Assembly: GCF_004684345.1 (NCBI RefSeq)
Contig: NZ_CP038469.1
Coordinates: forward strand, 3,100,001-3,164,000
From: Citrobacter tructae
GTDB taxonomy: Bacteria; Pseudomonadota; Gammaproteobacteria; Enterobacterales; Enterobacteriaceae
DNA length: 64,000 nt
Direction: 5' to 3'
Numbering within the stretch: the stretch's first letter is position 1; every line of letters starts with the position of its first letter. A program made the position numbers and the translations under genes. Positions 39,544-49,200 of this stretch are shown piece by piece. Under the pieces are notes generated by a model. The model did not search any database. It was given only the letters and a program-made list of their open reading frames with translations, and had not been told where the DNA came from.

Positions 39544-41442
39544 ATGTCTGCCACAATTAAACCATCCCGCCGCGAACAACGCGCCCAGGCCCAACACTTT
39601 ATCGACACGTTGGAAGGGACCGCCTTTCCTAACTCAAAACGTATCTACATCACCGGTTCGCAGTCGGATATCCGCATTCCGATGCGTGAAATCCAGCTCA
39701 GCCCAACGCTGATTGGCGGTTCAAAAGACAATCCGCAGTTCGAAGAGAACGAAGCTATCCCGGTTTACGACACCTCCGGTCCGTATGGCGATCCGGATGT
39801 GGCGATTAACGTCCAGCAGGGCCTGGCAAAACTGCGCCAGTCATGGATTGCGGCGCGTAACGACAGCGAAGAGTTAGACGATCGCAGCTCCGCTTACACC
39901 AAAGAACGTCTGGCCGATGACGGCCTTGATGCGCTGCGCTTTAGCGGGTTACTGACACCCAAACGCGCGAAATCCGGTAAATGCGTGACCCAGTTGCACT
40001 ACGCGCGTCAGGGAATTGTCACCCCAGAGATGGAGTTTATCGCCATCCGCGAAAACATGGGGCGCGAGCGCATTCGCAGCGAAGTGTTGCACCACCAGCA
40101 TCCGGGCATGAACTTTGGCGCGCGTCTGCCGGAAAACATCACGCCGGAATTCGTGCGTGATGAAGTGGCTGCCGGGCGCGCCATCATCCCTGCCAACATC
40201 AACCATCCAGAATCAGAGCCGATGATCATCGGTCGTAACTTCCTGGTGAAGGTCAACGCCAATATCGGTAACTCAGCGGTGACCTCCTCCATCGAAGAAG
40301 AAGTTGAGAAACTGGTATGGTCGACCCGCTGGGGTGCGGATACGGTGATGGATCTCTCAACCGGGCGCTATATTCACGAAACACGCGAGTGGATCCTGCG
40401 TAACAGCCCGGTACCGATCGGCACCGTACCGATCTACCAGGCGCTGGAGAAGGTGAACGGGATCGCCGAAGATCTGACCTGGGAAGCCTTCCGCGACACG
40501 CTACTGGAGCAAGCTGAACAGGGTGTTGACTACTTCACCATCCACGCGGGCGTACTGTTGCGTTACGTGCCGATGACTGCCAAACGCCTGACCGGTATTG
40601 TCTCGCGTGGGGGATCAATCATGGCGAAATGGTGCCTCTCCCACCATCAGGAAAACTTCCTCTACGAGCACTTCCGCGAAATCTGTGAAATCTGCGCCGC
40701 CTATGACGTTTCTCTGTCGCTGGGCGATGGCTTGCGTCCTGGCTCGATTCAGGATGCCAACGACGAAGCGCAGTTCTCCGAGCTGCATACGCTGGGCGAA
40801 CTGACCAAAATCGCCTGGGAGTACGACGTGCAGGTGATGATTGAAGGCCCAGGCCACGTGCCGATGCAAATGATCCAGCGCAACATGACCGAAGAGCTGG
40901 ATCACTGTCATGAAGCGCCGTTCTACACCTTAGGGCCGTTAACTACCGACATTGCGCCGGGCTACGACCACTTCACCTCCGGGATTGGTGCAGCGATGAT
41001 TGGTTGGTTTGGCTGCGCAATGCTGTGCTACGTAACGCCAAAAGAGCATCTCGGTTTGCCGAACAAAGAAGACGTGAAGCAAGGGCTGATTACCTACAAA
41101 ATTGCCGCCCACGCCGCTGATTTAGCGAAAGGGCATCCGGGCGCGCAGATCCGCGATAACGCCATGTCAAAAGCACGCTTCGAATTCCGCTGGGAAGACC
41201 AGTTTAATCTGGCGCTCGACCCGTTCACCGCCCGCGCCTATCATGATGAAACCCTGCCGCAGGAGTCCGGCAAGGTCGCCCACTTCTGCTCCATGTGCGG
41301 GCCGAAATTCTGCTCAATGAAAATCAGCCAGGAAGTGCGCGACTACGCCGCCGCGCAAACCATCGAAGTGGGGATGGCGGATATGTCGGAGAACTTCCGC
41401 GCCAAAGGCGGCGAAATCTACCTCAAAAAAGAGGAGGCGTGA
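39544..41442 (+). CDS. thiC: Phosphomethylpyrimidine synthase ThiC
   Basis: A 632-residue radical SAM enzyme that rearranges aminoimidazole ribotide into HMP phosphate, the pyrimidine half of thiamin. The non-canonical cluster motif CSMCGPKFC sits at the C-terminus (about 580) as is usual for ThiC. MEFIAIRENM and GLRPGSIQDANDEAQ are family segments. Its TGA overlaps the thiE ATG by one base. Confidence 0.97.
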   Translation: MSATIKPSRREQRAQAQHFIDTLEGTAFPNSKRIYITGSQSDIRIPMREIQLSPTLIGGSKDNPQFEENEAIPVYDTSGPYGDPDVAINVQQGLAKLRQSWIAARNDSEELDDRSSAYTKERLADDGLDALRFSGLLTPKRAKSGKCVTQLHYARQGIVTPEMEFIAIRENMGRERIRSEVLHHQHPGMNFGARLPENITPEFVRDEVAAGRAIIPANINHPESEPMIIGRNFLVKVNANIGNSAVTSSIEEEVEKLVWSTRWGADTVMDLSTGRYIHETREWILRNSPVPIGTVPIYQALEKVNGIAEDLTWEAFRDTLLEQAEQGVDYFTIHAGVLLRYVPMTAKRLTGIVSRGGSIMAKWCLSHHQENFLYEHFREICEICAAYDVSLSLGDGLRPGSIQDANDEAQFSELHTLGELTKIAWEYDVQVMIEGPGHVPMQMIQRNMTEELDHCHEAPFYTLGPLTTDIAPGYDHFTSGIGAAMIGWFGCAMLCYVTPKEHLGLPNKEDVKQGLITYKIAAHAADLAKGHPGAQIRDNAMSKARFEFRWEDQFNLALDPFTARAYHDETLPQESGKVAHFCSMCGPKFCSMKISQEVRDYAAAQTIEVGMADMSENFRAKGGEIYLKKEEA

Positions 41443-42077
41443 TGTACCAGCCTGATTTTCAAACGGTCCCTTTTCGCCTCGGGCTGTACCCGGTGGTCGA
41501 TAGCGTTGAGTGGATTGAACGACTACTGGCAGCGGGTGTGCGTACAATTCAGCTGCGCATTAAAGACAAACGTGACGAAGAGGTCGAAGCCGACGTGATC
41601 GCCGCCATTAAACTGGGGCGTCGCTATGACGCCCGCCTGTTTATCAACGACTACTGGCGGCTGGCAATCAAACATAACGCCTACGGCGTGCATCTGGGGC
41701 AGGAAGACCTCGAAACCACTGACCTGAAGGCGATTCAGGTCGCGGGGCTACGCCTTGGCGTGTCAACCCACGATGATATGGAGATAGACGTGGCGCTGGC
41801 CGTTCGCCCGTCTTACATCGCGCTGGGGCACGTCTTCCCGACGCAAACCAAACAGATGCCGTCCGCCCCGCAGGGGTTGGTACAACTCGCCAGCCACATT
41901 GCACGACTGGCCGACTGCCCTACCGTCGCCATCGGCGGGATCAGCCTTGAACGTGCCCCCACGGTACTGGAGACCGGCGTCGGCAGCATTGCCGTGGTCA
42001 GCGCCATCACCCTGGCAGCTGACTGGCAGACTGCCACGGCGCAGCTACTGGATATTGCGGGAGTCGGCGATGAATGA
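41442..42077 (+). CDS. thiE: Thiamine-phosphate synthase ThiE
   Basis: A 211-residue TIM-barrel enzyme joining HMP-PP and thiazole phosphate. FINDYWRLAIKHNAYGVHLGQED (about 67) holds the substrate-binding Asn/Asp residues, split here as FINDYW and GVHLGQEDL; YIALGHVFPTQTK (about 124) and VAIGGIS (about 163) bind phosphate. The ATG at 41442 overlaps the thiC stop (TGATG) and gives the E. coli length; the open frame upstream lies in thiC. Confidence 0.95.
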   Translation: MYQPDFQTVPFRLGLYPVVDSVEWIERLLAAGVRTIQLRIKDKRDEEVEADVIAAIKLGRRYDARLFINDYWRLAIKHNAYGVHLGQEDLETTDLKAIQVAGLRLGVSTHDDMEIDVALAVRPSYIALGHVFPTQTKQMPSAPQGLVQLASHIARLADCPTVAIGGISLERAPTVLETGVGSIAVVSAITLAADWQTATAQLLDIAGVGDE

Positions 42078-42828
42078 CCGCGATTTTATGCGCTACAGTC
42101 GACAAATCTTGCTCGGCGATATCGCTATAGAGGGTCAGCAAAAACTGCTCGATAGCCACGTGCTGATTGTCGGTTTGGGTGGCCTTGGTTCCCCTGCCGC
42201 ACTGTATCTGGCGGGGGCGGGAGTAGGTAAATTGACGTTGGTGGATGATGACGATGTGCATCTGAGTAATCTGCAGCGGCAAATTTTATATACCACCGAT
42301 GACGTTGCGCGCCCGAAATCGCAGGTCACTCAGCAACGCCTGTCACGGCTCAACCCGGATATCGTACTGGTGGCGCTCAAACAACGGCTGCAAGGCGATG
42401 CGTTGCGGCATGCGGTAGCGGGTGTCGACGTGGTGCTCGACTGTACCGACAACATGGCGACGCGTCAGGCGATCAACGCCGCCTGCGTGGGGCTGAATAC
42501 ACCGCTTATCACCGCCAGCGCAGTAGGCTTCGGCGGCCAGCTAATGGTTCTCACGCCACCGTGGGAACAGGGCTGCTACCGCTGCCTGTGGCCAGACGAC
42601 ATCGAGCCCGAGCGCAACTGTCGTACCGCAGGTATTATCGGCCCGGTGGTGGGCATCATGGGCACAATGCAGGCACTGGAAGCCATCAAACTCCTCATCG
42701 GCATTGAAACTCCGAGCGGCGAGTTACGCCTGTTTGACGGTAAAACCAGCCAGTGGCGCGGCCTGGCGTTACGCCGCGCTAGCGGTTGTCCGGTATGCGG
42801 GGGGCAACATGCAGATTCAGTTCAATGA
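42070..42828 (+). CDS. thiF: ThiS adenylyltransferase ThiF
   Basis: A 252-residue E1-like enzyme that adenylates the C-terminus of ThiS. The ATP loop is GLGGLGSPAALYLAGAG (about 35), with DDDDVHLSNLQRQ following. The zinc pairs are CYRC (about 169) and CPVC (about 240), and the catalytic Cys is in ERNCRTAG. It starts inside thiE (8-nt overlap) and ends inside thiS (20-nt overlap). Confidence 0.95.
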   Translation: MNDRDFMRYSRQILLGDIAIEGQQKLLDSHVLIVGLGGLGSPAALYLAGAGVGKLTLVDDDDVHLSNLQRQILYTTDDVARPKSQVTQQRLSRLNPDIVLVALKQRLQGDALRHAVAGVDVVLDCTDNMATRQAINAACVGLNTPLITASAVGFGGQLMVLTPPWEQGCYRCLWPDDIEPERNCRTAGIIGPVVGIMGTMQALEAIKLLIGIETPSGELRLFDGKTSQWRGLALRRASGCPVCGGQHADSVQ

Positions 42829-43009
42829 TGAGCTAATGCAGTGTGGCGAAGGGCAAACGGTCAGCGCACTGCTCACCGAGCTTAATCAGCTCAAATCGGG
42901 AACGGCGCTGGCGCTCAATCAGCAGATCCTGCCGCGCGAGCAGTGGGAACAGCAAATCGTGCAGGAAGGCGACCAAATCCTGCTTTTTCAGGTTATTGCA
43001 GGGGGTTGA
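42809..43009 (+). CDS. thiS: Sulfur carrier protein ThiS
   Basis: A 66-residue ubiquitin-fold protein ending in the required Gly-Gly (FQVIAGG). Its C-terminus is adenylated by ThiF and turned into a thiocarboxylate that supplies sulfur to ThiG. ATG 42809 gives the E. coli length and overlaps the end of thiF; longer frames upstream are inside thiF. Confidence 0.95.
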   Translation: MQIQFNDELMQCGEGQTVSALLTELNQLKSGTALALNQQILPREQWEQQIVQEGDQILLFQVIAGG

Positions 43010-43010
43010 T

Positions 43011-43781
43011 ATGTTACGTATTGCCGACAAAACGTTTGATTCACATCTGTTCACTGGCACCGGGAAATTTGCCTCATCACAGCTGATGGTGGAGGCTGTT
43101 CGCGCTTCTGGCAGCCAACTGGTGACATTGGCGATGAAGCGCGTGGATTTACGTCAGCATAACGATGCCATTCTGGCACCACTGGTCGAAGCGGGCGTGA
43201 CGTTGCTGCCCAATACTTCAGGAGCGAAAACGGCGGAAGAAGCCATCTTTGCCGCGCAGCTGGCGCGCGAAGCGCTGGGCACCAACTGGCTGAAGTTAGA
43301 AATTCACCCGGATGCCCGCTGGTTGCTGCCGGACCCGATCGAAACGCTGAAGGCCGCCGAAGCGCTGGTGAAGCAGGGTTTCGTGGTGCTGCCTTATTGC
43401 GGCGCAGATCCAGTGCTGTGCAAACGGCTGGAAGAAGCAGGCTGCGCGGCGATAATGCCGCTTGGCGCGCCCATCGGCTCCAATCAGGGACTAGAAACCA
43501 AAGCGATGCTGGAGATCATTATTCAGCAGGCAACCGTCCCGGTGGTGGTGGATGCAGGCATCGGCGTACCCAGCCACGCCGCACAGGCGCTGGAGATGGG
43601 TGCCGACGCGGTACTGGTCAACACGGCGATTGCCGTAGCGGATAACCCAGTGATGATGGCGACGGCGTTCCGGCTGGCGGTTGAGGCGGGCCTTCTGGCG
43701 CGTCAGGCTGTACCGGGAAGCAAAAGTTCGCATGCGAACGCCACCAGCCCGTTAACCGGATTCCTGGAGGCTTTCGCATGA
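43011..43781 (+). CDS. thiG: Thiazole synthase ThiG
   Basis: A 256-residue TIM-barrel enzyme that builds the thiazole ring from deoxyxylulose phosphate, dehydroglycine and ThiS thiocarboxylate. The Schiff-base Lys is in NWLKLEIHPD (about 96), and phosphate is held by VVVDAGIGVPSHAAQALEMG (about 180-200). The start is 2 nt after the thiS stop with GGGGG upstream. It overlaps thiH by 4 nt. Confidence 0.96.
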   Translation: MLRIADKTFDSHLFTGTGKFASSQLMVEAVRASGSQLVTLAMKRVDLRQHNDAILAPLVEAGVTLLPNTSGAKTAEEAIFAAQLAREALGTNWLKLEIHPDARWLLPDPIETLKAAEALVKQGFVVLPYCGADPVLCKRLEEAGCAAIMPLGAPIGSNQGLETKAMLEIIIQQATVPVVVDAGIGVPSHAAQALEMGADAVLVNTAIAVADNPVMMATAFRLAVEAGLLARQAVPGSKSSHANATSPLTGFLEAFA

Positions 43782-44911
43782 AAACGTTCAGCGACCGTTG
43801 GCGACAGCTGGAGTGGGATGACATCCGCCTGCGTATCAACGGTAAAACCGCCACTGATGTGGAGCACGCCCTCAACACTTCACAACTGAGCCGCGACGAC
43901 TTGATGGCCCTGCTCTCACCTGCAGCTGCTGATTATCTGGAGCCGCTGGCGCAGCGGGCGCAAAAGCTGACCCGCCAGCGCTTTGGCAACACCGTCAGTT
44001 TTTACGTTCCGCTGTATCTCTCAAATTTGTGCGCTAACGACTGCACCTACTGCGGCTTCTCCATGAGCAACCGCATCAAACGTAAGACACTGAACGAGGC
44101 TGAAATCAGCCGCGAATGTGACGCTATTCGGGCGCTGGGTTTTGAGCACCTGCTGCTGGTCACTGGTGAACATCAGGCGAAAGTTGGAATGGATTACTTT
44201 CGTCGCCATTTGCCCGCCATTCGTCAGCAATTTTCATCTTTACAGATGGAGGTGCAACCCCTGTCTGCGGCTGAATATGCTGAGCTGAAGGTGCTTGGTC
44301 TGGATGGCGTGATGGTTTATCAGGAGAGCTACCACGAGGCAACTTACGCCCGGCATCATCTGAAAGGTAAAAAACAGGACTTCTTCTGGCGGCTGGAAAC
44401 ACCAGACCGATTAGGCCACGCCGGTATCGACAAAATTGGCCTGGGGGCACTCATTGGCTTATCCGACAGCTGGCGAGTGGATTGTTATATGGTGGCCGAG
44501 CATTTGTTGTGGATGCAGCAGCACTACTGGCAAAGCCGCTACTCTATCTCGTTCCCTCGCCTGCGCCCGTGTACCGGGGGGATTGAACCGGCATCGCTAA
44601 TGGACGAACGCCAACTGGTGCAAACCATTTGTGCGTTTCGCTTACTGGCACCGGAAATAGAGTTGTCGCTATCCACCCGAGAATCACCGTGGTTTCGCGA
44701 TCATATGATCCCGCTGGCGATTAACAACGTCAGCGCTTTCTCGAAAACGCAGCCCGGTGGCTATGCCGACAATCACCCTGAGCTGGAACAATTTTCTCCA
44801 CATGATGACCGCCGCCCTGAAGACGTTGCTGAAGCGCTAATGGCGCAGGGATTACAGCCCGTGTGGAAAGACTGGGACAGCTATCTGGGACGGGCTTCTC
44901 AGGTATCGTAA
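43778..44911 (+). CDS. thiH: 2-iminoacetate synthase (tyrosine lyase) ThiH
   Basis: A 377-residue radical SAM enzyme that splits tyrosine to dehydroglycine and p-cresol, feeding ThiG. The cluster motif CANDCTYCGFS (about 85-95) is CxxxCxxC. ISFPRLRPC near 250 is the family segment. It is the last gene of the operon, followed by a strong terminator. Confidence 0.96.
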   Translation: MKTFSDRWRQLEWDDIRLRINGKTATDVEHALNTSQLSRDDLMALLSPAAADYLEPLAQRAQKLTRQRFGNTVSFYVPLYLSNLCANDCTYCGFSMSNRIKRKTLNEAEISRECDAIRALGFEHLLLVTGEHQAKVGMDYFRRHLPAIRQQFSSLQMEVQPLSAAEYAELKVLGLDGVMVYQESYHEATYARHHLKGKKQDFFWRLETPDRLGHAGIDKIGLGALIGLSDSWRVDCYMVAEHLLWMQQHYWQSRYSISFPRLRPCTGGIEPASLMDERQLVQTICAFRLLAPEIELSLSTRESPWFRDHMIPLAINNVSAFSKTQPGGYADNHPELEQFSPHDDRRPEDVAEALMAQGLQPVWKDWDSYLGRASQVS

Positions 44912-44933
44912 GTCTTGAGCGATCGCATAAAAC

Positions 44934-44957
44934 AAAAAACCCGCTTTCGCGGGTTTT
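44934..44957. terminator. Bidirectional terminator between thiH and csp
   Basis: AAAAAACCCGC-TTTC-GCGGGTTTTT has A/T runs on both sides, so it can end thiH on the plus strand and the csp gene on the minus strand. Confidence 0.85.
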
Positions 44958-45029
44958 TCTTCACTGACACTTATCTGCTCAGGCTCTGGCCTTCATCGCT
45001 ATCGTAAGCGTTGGTGAGATTATCGGCGA

Positions 45030-45242
45030 TTACAGCGCGATAACGTTAACAGCAGACGGGCCTTTAGCACCGTTCTCAACAGAGAACTCTACTTTTTGAC
45101 CTTCGTCTAAGGTTTTATAATCATTGCTCTGGATAGCTGAAAAATGCACGAACACATCCTTGCTACCGTCCTGAGGGGTAATAAAGCCGAAGCCTTTCTC
45201 AGAGTTAAACCATTTTACTAAACCAGTCATTTTGTTAGACAT
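45030..45242 (-). CDS. CspA-family cold shock protein
   Basis: A 70-residue single cold-shock domain. RNP1 is KGFGFITP (about 16) and RNP2 is VFVHFSAI (about 30). It binds single-stranded RNA and acts as an RNA chaperone. The sequence lies between CspA and CspB/G types (KTLDEGQKVEFSVENGAKGP), so I do not assign a letter. A 5' leader of about 175 nt resembling that of E. coli cspA suggests true cold induction. The interval holds htrC in E. coli. Confidence 0.92.
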   Translation of the reverse strand: MSNKMTGLVKWFNSEKGFGFITPQDGSKDVFVHFSAIQSNDYKTLDEGQKVEFSVENGAKGPSAVNVIAL

Positions 45243-45418
45243 AGATACTTCCTTTCATATTTTGAGCCGCTTATGCAGCGAAGATGGCCTGTTTTGCAGA
45301 AATTAACTTATGGGGCACTTAGGAGGAGGCTCATGAAGAAGGGGTATCTGAGGATAACGCTTGAACTGAGAACTGCTTTACTAAAACTGCTTTCATAAGG
45401 TCTGTGTTCCAAACCGAT
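45243..45418 (-). promoter_or_regulatory. Cold-shock 5' leader of the csp gene
   Basis: Reading the minus strand from about 45418, CGGTTTGG..ACAGACC, then GTTATCCTCAGATACCCC, and an AGGCCATCTTCGC..GCGGC hairpin region parallel the ordered blocks of the cspA leader in E. coli (CGGTTTGACGTACAGACC, GTTATCGTTGATACCCC, GCCATATCGCCGAAAGGC). GAAAGGAAG forms the ribosome site. Known cspA leaders refold at low temperature to favour translation. Confidence 0.7.
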
Positions 45419-45424
45419 GTCGCT

Positions 45425-45454
45425 ATAGTAGACTTACTTCTAATCATTAAGCAA
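45425..45454 (-). promoter_or_regulatory. csp promoter
   Basis: -35 TTGCTT (45449-45454) and -10 TACTAT (45425-45430) are 18 bp apart. The predicted start about 45418 coincides with the CGGTTTGG block that begins the cspA transcript in E. coli. Confidence 0.55.
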
Positions 45455-45543
45455 GCATTAATTTTTTTAATGCACTTCATCAGGTGAAATGTTGAGCTGT
45501 TGCGCTTGAAAGTCTACGGTATTGCCTTGATTTATATATAATA

Positions 45544-45572
45544 AAAGCCCTGACCGTTGCAGCCAGGGCTTT
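45544..45572 (-). terminator. Terminator at the end of the repeat interval
   Basis: AAAGCCCTG/CAGGGCTTT forms a 9-bp stem. On the minus strand it is followed by TTATTATATA, on the plus strand by AAGTTAC, so minus-strand termination is more likely. No gene precedes it on that strand until rpoC, which already has its own terminator. Confidence 0.65.
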
Positions 45573-45748
45573 AAGTTACTACAAACTTCAGATTTAACAT
45601 TAATTAACTTACAATTTAATACTGCTGATGGTACTACTTTTTAAATGTACACGTTTACCACAGATAATATTGGAGAATAATACTAACTAAACCTTCCTCT
45701 ATTTACCGTTAAACATATTCAGCCAGCTTGATATACAAACTCAAGAAT

Positions 45749-46012
45749 GGCGACCTAAACAAGTACACTTCCCCTCGCGACATATACTATTTGATGCGTG
45801 GCCTTACTTCCCTTGCGATCGTTCAATAATAAAAATCGCAAATATTAACTATTAAATCATGGCCTTACATCGTCGCGCTTGCTTAACTTTTTGCGATTAG
45901 ATATATCAACTACGTAGCCTTAAAGCATTGTCGATGTGAAAAATAATAACTTCAACGTCGACTATCCCATACAAAAAATACTTCGTGGCCTTTATCGCAA
46001 TCCCCCTATCGA
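45749..46012 (-). repeat. Array of five degenerate hairpin repeats
   Basis: Five units start with (C)GTGGCCTTA or variants on the plus strand at 45749, 45797, 45858, 45913 and 45984, spaced 48-71 bp. Most hold an inverted repeat with GCGA/TCGC or TCGA cores, clearest in unit 2 (TTGCGAT at 45813-45819, ATCGCAA at 45835-45841) and unit 4 (GTCGA/TCGAC). On the minus strand each hairpin is followed by AAGGCCACG or a variant. No open frame of useful length exists. I know of no named family that fits. Confidence 0.5.
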
Positions 46013-46032
46013 ACTCTACTAACACTTACTGC

Positions 46033-46066
46033 TTTAACAGCAAACTACCATTTCTCTGCTGTTAAG
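46033..46066. other. Perfect 9-bp hairpin beside the repeat array
   Basis: TTAACAGCA and TGCTGTTAA enclose a 15-nt loop. It would lie at the 5' end of a minus-strand transcript starting from the promoter-like sequence at 46071-46098. Confidence 0.55.
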
Positions 46067-46070
46067 TATT

Positions 46071-46098
46071 AACATACGGATTTAAAAAACAGTGTCAA
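46071..46098 (-). promoter_or_regulatory. Candidate promoter for a repeat-array transcript
   Basis: A perfect -35 TTGACA (46093-46098) is followed after 16 bp by TATGTT (46071-46076). The -35 is embedded in an inverted repeat, AAAACAGT/ACTGTTTT. With the terminator at 45544 it would give an RNA of about 520 nt. This is a prediction only. Confidence 0.4.
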
Positions 46099-46154
46099 TA
46101 CTGTTTTTAATGACATGTCTTTATTGACAGTATTCATAAGATTTTACTTCAGGC

Positions 46155-46182
46155 AAAAAAAAACCCGCCGAGGCGGGTTTTT
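46155..46182 (-). terminator. rpoC operon terminator
   Basis: CCCGCC-GA-GGCGGG with nine A residues to its left gives a U-tract on the minus strand. It lies just after the rpoC stop and ends the rplJL-rpoBC operon. Confidence 0.88.
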
Positions 46183-46200
46183 CATTACGGTCAGCAACGA

Positions 46201-49200
46201 TTAATCGTTGTTAGAGCCGCCCAGACCTGCGTTCAGCAGTTCTGCCAGGCTGGCAGATGCATCTTCCGCAGTAACCTGAGGTGCAGCCGGCTGTTCGCCC
46301 GCGGCACGACGGCGCATACGATCCTGGTGGTACGCATAACCGGTGCCGGCAGGGATCAGACGACCCACGATCACGTTCTCTTTCAGGCCACGCAGTTCGT
46401 CGCGTTTACCCGCAACGGCTGCTTCGGTCAGGACACGTGTGGTCTCCTGGAACGATGCGGCAGAGATGAACGATTCGGTTGCCAGAGACGCTTTGGTGAT
46501 ACCCAGCAGGTCGCGGGAATACGTTGCCGCCACTTTGCCATTCGCTTCCAGATCGCGGTTAGCAATCTTGACGCGGGAGTATTCAACCTGCTCGCCTTCC
46601 AGGAAGTCGGAGCTACCGGCACTGTCGATGGTCGCTTTACGCAGCATCTGACGAACGATAACTTCAATGTGTTTATCGTTAATCTTAACGCCTTGCAGAC
46701 GGTATACGTCCTGTACTTCGTTGGTGATGTAACGCGTTACCGCGTGTACGCCACGAAGACGCAGGATGTCGTGCGGCGCTTCCGGACCATCAGAAACCAC
46801 GTCACCACGTTCTACACGTTCACCTTCGAACACGTTGAGCTGACGCCATTTTGGAATCATCTCTTCGTACGGTTCGCTGCCATCTAACGGCGTGATCACC
46901 AGGCGACGCTTCCCTTTGGTTTCTTTACCGAAGGAAATGATACCGCTGATTTCCGCAAGGATTGCTGGCTCTTTCGGACGACGTGCTTCGAACAGATCCG
47001 CTACGCGCGGCAGACCACCGGTGATGTCCTTGGTACCGCCGGATTCCTGCGGAATACGCGCCAGGGTGTCACCCGCACTGATCTGAACACCATCTTCCAG
47101 CTGAACAATCGCTTTACCCGGCAGGAAGTACTGAGCAGACATATCAGTGCCTGGGATCAGAACGTCGTTACCGTTAGCATCAACAATTTTCAGTGCCGGA
47201 CGCAGGTCTTTACCACCTGCAGTACGCTCTGCGGAATCCAGAACAACCAGAGAAGACAGACCGGTCAGTTCGTCGGTCTGACGAGTAATGGTCTGGCCGT
47301 CGATCATATCAGTAAAGCGGATGAAACCACTTACTTCAGTGATAACTGGCATGGTGTGCGGATCCCAGTTTGCTACGGTCTCGCCGCCAGCAACCTGCTC
47401 GCCATCACCTTTCGCCATAACAGCACCGTAAGGCACTTTATAGCTCTCTTTGGTACGACCGAATTCGTCGATCAGTTTCAGCTCGGTGTTACGCGAGGTC
47501 ACTACCAGCTTACCAGCAGAGTTCACAACCGACTTCGCATTGCTCAGACGGATGCTACCTTTGTTTTTCACCTGGATGCTGGATTCAGCAGCCGCACGAG
47601 ATGCCGCACCACCGATGTGGAACGTACGCATCGTCAGCTGTGTACCCGGTTCACCGATGGACTGTGCCGCGATAACGCCGATTGCTTCACCTTTGTTGAT
47701 GATGTGGCCACGCGCCAGGTCACGACCGTAGCAGTGCGCACATACACCAAAGTCGGTGTCACAAGATACAACAGAACGTACTTTGACGGAGTCAACGGAG
47801 TTCTCTTCCAGCAGGTCACACCAATGCTCGTGCAGCAGCGTGTTGCGTGGAACCAGAATATCTGCGGTGCCCGGCTTCAGAACGTCTTCAGCAGTCACAC
47901 GACCCAGAACGCGATCGCGCAGTGGCTCTTTAACGTCACCACCCTCGATAACCGGGGTCATGGTGATGCCTTCCAACGTGCCACAGTCATCTTCAGTAAC
48001 AACCAGATCCTGTGCGACGTCAACCAGACGACGAGTCAGATAACCGGAGTTTGCTGTTTTCAGTGCGGTATCCGCCAGACCTTTACGCGCACCGTGCGTG
48101 GAGATGAAGTACTGGAGTACGTTCAGACCTTCACGGAAGTTCGCTGTGATTGGCGTTTCGATGATGGAGCCATCCGGCTTCGCCATCAGACCACGCATAC
48201 CTGCCAGCTGGCGAATCTGTGCTGCAGAACCACGCGCACCGGAGTCGGCCATCATGTAGATGCTGTTGAAGGAAACCTGCTGCTCTTCGACGCCGTCACG
48301 GTTAATAACGGTTTCGGTTTGCAGGTTATCCATCATCGCTTTGGATACACGATCGTTCGCCGCAGCCCAGATATCGATAACTTTGTTGTAACGTTCGCCT
48401 GCGGTTACCAGACCAGACTGGAACTGTTCCTGGATCTCAGCAACTTCAGCTTCCGCTTCAGAGATGATCTCGTGTTTCTTCTCTGGGATGACCATGTCAT
48501 CAATACCAACAGATGCACCTGAACGCGCTGCATAAGCAAAGCCGGTGTACATTGTCTGGTCAGCGAAGATAACGGTCGGCTTCAGACCCAAAATGCGGTA
48601 ACAGGTGTTCAGCATTTTGGAGATCGCTTTCTTACCCAGCGCCTGGTTGACGATAGAGAAAGGCAGACCTTTCGGTACGATCATCCACAGAATGGCGCGA
48701 CCAACGGTCGTGTCTTTCAGGCTGGTGTGCGCAACGAATTCGCCGTTTTCATCTTTTTCGTATTCAGTGATACGCACTTTAACGCGCGCATGCAGAGAGG
48801 CCAGACCTGCGCGATAAATACGCTCAGCTTCTTTCGGGCCAGTCAGCACCATGCCTTCGCCTTTGGCGTTAACACAGTCACGGGTCATGTAGTACAGACC
48901 CAATACAACGTCCTGAGACGGAACGATGATAGGTTCACCGTTCGCTGGAGACAGGATGTTGTTGGTAGACATCATCAGTGCACGCGCTTCGAGCTGGGCT
49001 TCCAGCGTCAGCGGTACGTGAACTGCCATCTGGTCACCATCGAAGTCGGCGTTATATGCCGCACAAACCAGCGGGTGCAGCTGGATAGCTTTACCTTCGA
49101 TCAGTACCGGTTCAAATGCCTGGATACCCAAACGGTGCAGTGTTGGTGCACGGTTCAGCAGTACCGGGTGTTCGCGGATAACTTCGTCCAGGATATCCCA

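Noticed and set aside
45749..46012. CRISPR array between csp and rpoC
   Set aside because: Units are degenerate, with unequal spacing of 48-71 bp and no cas gene, so it is not a CRISPR.
45544..46098. Type III toxin-antitoxin RNA repeats
   Set aside because: Repeats and a terminator are present, but no toxin gene follows; the next gene is a csp with its own promoter.
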